A stretch of 64,000 nucleotides of DNA, taken from assembly GCF_036245645.1 (NCBI RefSeq), contig NZ_BTPE01000004.1:310001-374000 (forward strand), in the 5' to 3' direction. The notes beneath the pieces were generated by a model. The model was not told where the DNA came from. It saw only the letters and a list, made by a program, of their open reading frames with translations, and searched no databases. Within the stretch, counting starts at the first letter, position 1. Each line of letters opens with the position of its first letter. Below are positions 60,716-64,000 of this stretch, piece by piece. The position numbers and the translations under genes are program-made. The stretch is from Algoriphagus taiwanensis. GTDB lineage: Bacteria > Bacteroidota > Bacteroidia > Cytophagales > Cyclobacteriaceae.

Positions 60716-62299
60716 ATGAGAAAAAATATTCTAATCACACTAGCCTTAGCTGGAGGAATCTGCCTTTCGGCTTTTCCCCAGAAAAAATACAATGCTAAGC
60801 AAATCGAGGCTTTGAAAGCCGAAGTTGCTGAGATCGTCCAAGCCAATCACAAGCAAAGCCAAGTGATGGTGGATAAGATTTTCAGCTTTGCCGAATTGGG
60901 TTTTCAGGAAATCGAGTCTTCCAGGTATCTCACTGGAGTGCTGGAACAAAATGGCTTCACCATTGAGACGGGTATTTCCGGAATTCCAACAGCATGGTGG
61001 GCAACATGGAGTAATGGAGAAGGTCCCGTTATCGCCTTGGGTTCGGACGTGGACAATATTCCCAAAGCCTCTCAATATCCCGGTGTAGCCTATCACAAGC
61101 CTATGGTAGAAGGGGCTCCTGGACACGGGGAAGGACACAATGCCGGAATTCCCTTGAATATCACTGCTGCATTAGCTGTGAAGCAGATCATGGAGCGGGA
61201 GAATATCGGAGGAACCTTAATTCTTTGGCCGGGGATTGCCGAGGAATTGGTAGCTGCCAAGGCTTGGTTTGTAAGGGATGGCAAATTTGATGGTATCGAC
61301 TTGTGCATTTTCACGCACGTGGCTAATAATCTCGCAGTAAGTTATGGACAAGCATCCGGGACAGGTTTGATTTCAGTTGAATACACCTTCTCAGGAGATG
61401 CGGCTCATTCCGCAGGTGCTCCATGGAGAGGGAAAAGTGCTGCTGATGCGACAGAGCTGATGAATATTGGCTGGAACTATAAGCGGGAGCACTTACATCC
61501 ACTTAAGCGGTCTCATTCGGTGATTACTGATGGTGGAGATCAGCCCAATGTGGTGCCTTCCAAAGCTTCGATTTGGTATTATTTCCGTGATGTGAAGTAC
61601 GACGGCATCATGGATATGTATGCTCAGGCCAATGATATTGCCAAAGGAGCAGCCTTGATGACCGGAACGACGATGGAATACAAAGTTTTGGGTACAGCTT
61701 GGCCGAGACACTTTAATAAGGTGATTGCAGAAAAGATGTATCAAAACATTGTCAAGGTGGGCTTGCCTACCTGGGATGAAAACGATCAGGCATTGGCAAA
61801 GGCTGTACAGGAAGAGATGGGGTCCAAACCAACTGGACTGGCAACCAAACTTGACACCTTGGGACTCCCGGTAAAAGAACCTGTTTCCGGTGGTTCGGAT
61901 GATATTGGAGACGTGTCTTGGGTGGTGCCTACGGTGACTTTGAGGTTTCCTTCTAACATTCCGGGATTGCCCGGCCACCATTGGAGCAATGCGATTGCGA
62001 TGGCAACACCGATTGCTCACAAAGGGGTGACGGCCGGTGCCAAAGCCGAAGCGATGACCATTTTGGACTTTCTGCTTCAGCCCGAATTGGTCGATCAGGC
62101 TTGGGATTACTTCAAAAATGTGCAGACCAAAGAAGAAACCTACAAGCCCATGATTACAGCTGATGATGCGCCGCCGATTTATCTGAATGAAGGCATTATG
62201 AAGCAGTTCCGCCCGCAGCTGGAGAAATTCTACTATGACGAAACGAAGTACGATACGTATTTGGAGCAGTTGGGAGTGAAGTATCCAACCATTAAATAG
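60716..62299 (+). CDS. Exported M20D amidohydrolase (AbgB-like)
   Basis: 527 residues with signal peptide (ILITLALAGGICLSAFPQK). M20 metalloprotease: ALGSDVDNIP near 100, GHGEGHNAG near 138, LWPGIAEELVAAKAWFV with the catalytic Glu near 178, dimerisation domain YTFSGDAAHSAGAPWRGKSA near 225-244 and C-terminal His in GLPGHHWSNAIA near 420. In many M20D enzymes the metal loop contains a Cys (GHGCGHN); here it is Glu (GHGEGHN), a variant I believe is common in Bacteroidota. Likely hydrolyses N-acyl or p-aminobenzoyl-type amides in the periplasm. Confidence 0.88.
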   Translation: MRKNILITLALAGGICLSAFPQKKYNAKQIEALKAEVAEIVQANHKQSQVMVDKIFSFAELGFQEIESSRYLTGVLEQNGFTIETGISGIPTAWWATWSNGEGPVIALGSDVDNIPKASQYPGVAYHKPMVEGAPGHGEGHNAGIPLNITAALAVKQIMERENIGGTLILWPGIAEELVAAKAWFVRDGKFDGIDLCIFTHVANNLAVSYGQASGTGLISVEYTFSGDAAHSAGAPWRGKSAADATELMNIGWNYKREHLHPLKRSHSVITDGGDQPNVVPSKASIWYYFRDVKYDGIMDMYAQANDIAKGAALMTGTTMEYKVLGTAWPRHFNKVIAEKMYQNIVKVGLPTWDENDQALAKAVQEEMGSKPTGLATKLDTLGLPVKEPVSGGSDDIGDVSWVVPTVTLRFPSNIPGLPGHHWSNAIAMATPIAHKGVTAGAKAEAMTILDFLLQPELVDQAWDYFKNVQTKEETYKPMITADDAPPIYLNEGIMKQFRPQLEKFYYDETKYDTYLEQLGVKYPTIK

Positions 62300-62318
62300 T
62301 GTTAAATCAGCTGGGTTT

Positions 62319-62454
62319 AATTACGATTTACGATTTTTGATTTACGACTTAAATTTGAACTTCAGTCCTAATTTCCAGAGGGTTACCCTGTGGTTATTAT
62401 GATTGAGGTTCAAAATAAGGTCGTAAATCGTAATTCGTACTTCGTAAATCATAA
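62319..62454. repeat. Element C4: GATTTAC heptamer palindrome upstream of GNAT gene
   Basis: Outer arms AATTACGATTTACGATTTTT (62319-) and GTCGTAAATCGTAATTCG, TACTTCGTAAATC; inner GAACTTCAGTCC / GATTGAGGTTC; apical perfect hairpin CCAGAGGGTTACCCTGTGG. The right arm runs to the acetyltransferase ATG. Confidence 0.82.
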
Positions 62455-62907
62455 ATGACATCAACAAATTTTACTTTTACAATCAGAGAAGCTTCTCCCT
62501 CCGAACTCCTCTTGGTGCATGAGCGAATTCCGGAGTTTCCGGGGAAAGCTTCCTTGGATTTTTATACTGAGCGATTGAAGCATCGGCTTCATTTGGCCTT
62601 GGTTGCAGAAAAGGATGGAGAGCTTTTGGGTTTTAAAGTGGGGTACCAAAGCGATAATCCGGATTCCTTTTACTCATGGATGGGTGGAGTAAGGCCCGAA
62701 TTTCGAAAACATGGAATTGCGGATGCATTAGCGGAGTATCAGGAGAATTGGGCTAGGGAAAAGGGATTCAAGGCTATCTTTTTCAAAACCCGCAACCGCT
62801 TTCCAGCTATGATTAGCTTTGGATTGAAACGAGGCTTCAAAATCATGGAGGTTATTCCCAAGGGTGGAGTGGAAGATTATCGGGTGGTGATGAGTAAACA
62901 ATTGTAA
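62455..62907 (+). CDS. GNAT family N-acetyltransferase
   Basis: 150 residues, single GNAT domain. Beta strand 4 and the acetyl-CoA loop: WMGGVRPEFRKHGIADALAEY near 75-95 (in part: RPEFRKHGIADAL), followed by IFFKTRNRFPAMISFGLKRGFKI. Substrate unknown. Its ATG sits at the end of element C4 and its 3' side is followed by C5, so it stands between two copies of the same repeat in the same orientation. Confidence 0.85.
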   Translation: MTSTNFTFTIREASPSELLLVHERIPEFPGKASLDFYTERLKHRLHLALVAEKDGELLGFKVGYQSDNPDSFYSWMGGVRPEFRKHGIADALAEYQENWAREKGFKAIFFKTRNRFPAMISFGLKRGFKIMEVIPKGGVEDYRVVMSKQL

Positions 62908-62915
62908 GGTGTTAT

Positions 62916-63045
62916 TTATGATTTACGATTTCGGATTTACGGCACTAATTTGGACTACCATGATGATTTTCAGAAGATTGCCTTTTGAAAAAAGGGTTGA
63001 GGTTCTAAGTGATGTCGTAAATCGTACTTCGTAAATCGTAATTTA
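62916..63045. repeat. Element C5: GATTTAC heptamer palindrome upstream of queE
   Basis: Outer arms TATGATTTACGATTTCGG and TGTCGTAAATCGTACTTCG, TAAATCGTAATTT; inner GGACTACCATGATG (more diverged) and GGGTTGAGGTTC; apical TTTTCAGAAGATTGCCTTTTG. Confidence 0.8.
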
Positions 63046-63100
63046 CTCTTAACTTTGCTATCCAAACTAGCGGTCGAATCACCCGCTTTACCAAAAATTC

Positions 63101-63751
63101 ATGCATACACTCGACCTGGTAGCACCGACTACCGCAGAACTCGTAGCCGCAGGGCTTCAGCTTCCAGTCATGGAGGCGTTTTACACTATCCAAGGAGAAG
63201 GAAGATTTACCGGACATCCCGCTTATTTTATCCGGCTGGGAGGCTGTGATGTGGGTTGCGTCTGGTGCGATGTAAAGGAAAGTTGGGAAGCTGCCAAATG
63301 GCCTGTTTTGTCCATTGAGAAAATTGTCGAGGAGGCGTTGGCTAATCCGGGACGTCTAGTAGTCATCACTGGGGGAGAACCTCTAATGTATAATTTGGAT
63401 CCTTTGACTCAGCTTTTGAAGGAAAAGGGTTTCACCACCAATATTGAGACTTCTGGAGCGCATCCCTATTCAGGAGACTTTGACTGGGTGTGTTTTTCTC
63501 CCAAGAAATTCAAGAAACCTCATCCATCCATTTACCAAAAAGCAGACGAACTCAAAGTAGTCATATATAATAAGAGTGATTTCGCTTTCGCTGAAGAGCA
63601 TGCACGGTTGGTGAATCCCGTTTGTGAGCTTCGACTTCAGCCGGAGTGGAGCAAGGCACAGAAGATGACTCCGGAGATCATTGACTATGTGAAAAGTCGG
63701 CCAAATTGGAAAATATCCCTACAAACTCATAAATTTATGGACATCCCCTAA
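63101..63751 (+). CDS. queE: 7-carboxy-7-deazaguanine synthase
   Basis: Radical SAM enzyme of queuosine/7-deazaguanine synthesis, 216 residues. Fe-S motif CX3CX2C in GGCDVGCVWCDVKESW near 50-60, FYTIQGEGRFTGHPAYFIRLGG upstream (in part: YTIQGEGRFTGHPAYFIR), SAM region VITGGEPLMYNL near 89 and the C-terminal LQTHKFMDIP. The third-Cys-plus-W spacing fits the QueE class. Other queuosine genes are not in the window. Confidence 0.95.
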   Translation: MHTLDLVAPTTAELVAAGLQLPVMEAFYTIQGEGRFTGHPAYFIRLGGCDVGCVWCDVKESWEAAKWPVLSIEKIVEEALANPGRLVVITGGEPLMYNLDPLTQLLKEKGFTTNIETSGAHPYSGDFDWVCFSPKKFKKPHPSIYQKADELKVVIYNKSDFAFAEEHARLVNPVCELRLQPEWSKAQKMTPEIIDYVKSRPNWKISLQTHKFMDIP

Positions 63752-63755
63752 GTCC

Positions 63756-64000
63756 ATGCGCCCTGTTTATCTTTTCCTTATCGGATTTTTGCTATCGCTT
63801 CAGGTGAGTGCGCAGCAGTATTCGATAATTGACAGCCGGGCGATTAAAATGTATCAGGAAGGGGAGGAATTGACACTTTCTAGGAGATATGATGAGGCCT
63901 TGGGAAAGTATCGCGCAGCCATTGCCAGAGAAGGATCCTTTTTAGAAGCCTATGTAAAGGCATCCCAACTTTTAATCACTTTGGGAGACTTGGAAGAAGC
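63756..64000 (+). CDS. TPR envelope protein, N-terminal part (cut by window end)
   Basis: Runs off the right edge. Starts 5 bases after queE with MRPVYLFLIGFLLSLQVSAQQ, a signal peptide, followed by a tetratricopeptide-like repeat (MYQEGEELTLSRRYDEALGKY, in part, then LEAYVKASQLLITLGDLEEA). In Cytophagales this N-terminus usually belongs to long proteins with TPR, WD40-like PD40 repeats and an OmpA domain (PorE-like), but only 81 codons are visible, so that is inference. Confidence 0.7.
   Translation, partial: MRPVYLFLIGFLLSLQVSAQQYSIIDSRAIKMYQEGEELTLSRRYDEALGKYRAAIAREGSFLEAYVKASQLLITLGDLEE

Noticed and set aside
1..64000. tRNA, rRNA, tmRNA or insertion sequence genes
   Set aside because: None seen by eye on either strand; tRNA-like cloverleafs can be missed without a covariance search, so this is not proof of absence.

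Overview
This window looks like chromosomal DNA of a free-living member of the Bacteroidota, most likely Cytophagales (Cyclobacteriaceae/Algoriphagus-like). The reasons are the PorV/PorU type IX secretion pair, the DUF2027-Smr, DUF4407, DUF5995, DUF2202 and propeller families, TamB next to TsaD, promoter-like TTTG...TAnnTTTG motifs and a general lack of Shine-Dalgarno sequences. The product names rest on recognising protein motifs by eye; no database search was run. No rRNA, tRNA, CRISPR array, transposase or prophage was seen.

Layout. 1-6.3 kb: porV-porU (type IX secretion). 6.3-19.6 kb: TVP38-type membrane protein, trans-sulfuration enzyme, CHAD-like protein, DUF2027-Smr protein, photolyase, tamB, then head-to-head tsaD-smpB-degenerate NlpC/P60-HNH and two small unknowns. 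19.7-28.2 kb: complete trp operon (trpE-[four-helix gene]-trpG-D-C-F-B-A) ending with a DAHP synthase, preceded by an attenuator whose leader peptide has three tandem Trp codons. 28.2-30.1 kb: propeller lipoprotein, small Cys-rich secreted peptide and small HTH protein. 30.2-34.5 kb: phhA-hisH-hisA-hisF-hisIE behind a second attenuator, whose leader peptide carries His and Tyr codons. 34.5-50 kb: housekeeping and accessory genes (S41 peptidase, Dabb protein, aldo/keto reductase, typA, BASS transporter, GDSL hydrolase, DUF4407, a PIN toxin-antitoxin pair, VIT1/CCC1 transporter, dipeptidase, aldehyde dehydrogenase with DUF779 and a divergent AraC regulator). 50-55.6 kb: peroxiredoxin, cytochrome c, DUF2202 lipoprotein, cytochrome bd oxidase and a Crp/Fnr regulator. 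55.6-64 kb: glycosyltransferase, HEPN/nucleotidyltransferase genes, leuS, M20 amidohydrolase, acetyltransferase, queE and the start of a TPR envelope protein.

Three regulatory or structural layers stand out. (1) Two leader-peptide attenuators of the same design, each with a computable antiterminator, precede the trp and phh-his operons. (2) Many gaps inside these operons, and two near the right end, hold palindromic elements whose arms are degenerate tandem 7-mers (8-mers in one case), often fused to the stop codon of the upstream gene. One such pair of arms encloses a four-helix-bundle (23S-IVS type) gene between trpE and trpG. (3) An identical GTGA-N6-TCAC operator lies upstream of the Crp/Fnr-cyd divergent unit, the peroxiredoxin and the DUF2202-cytochrome c unit, which points to a local respiratory or oxidative-stress regulon.
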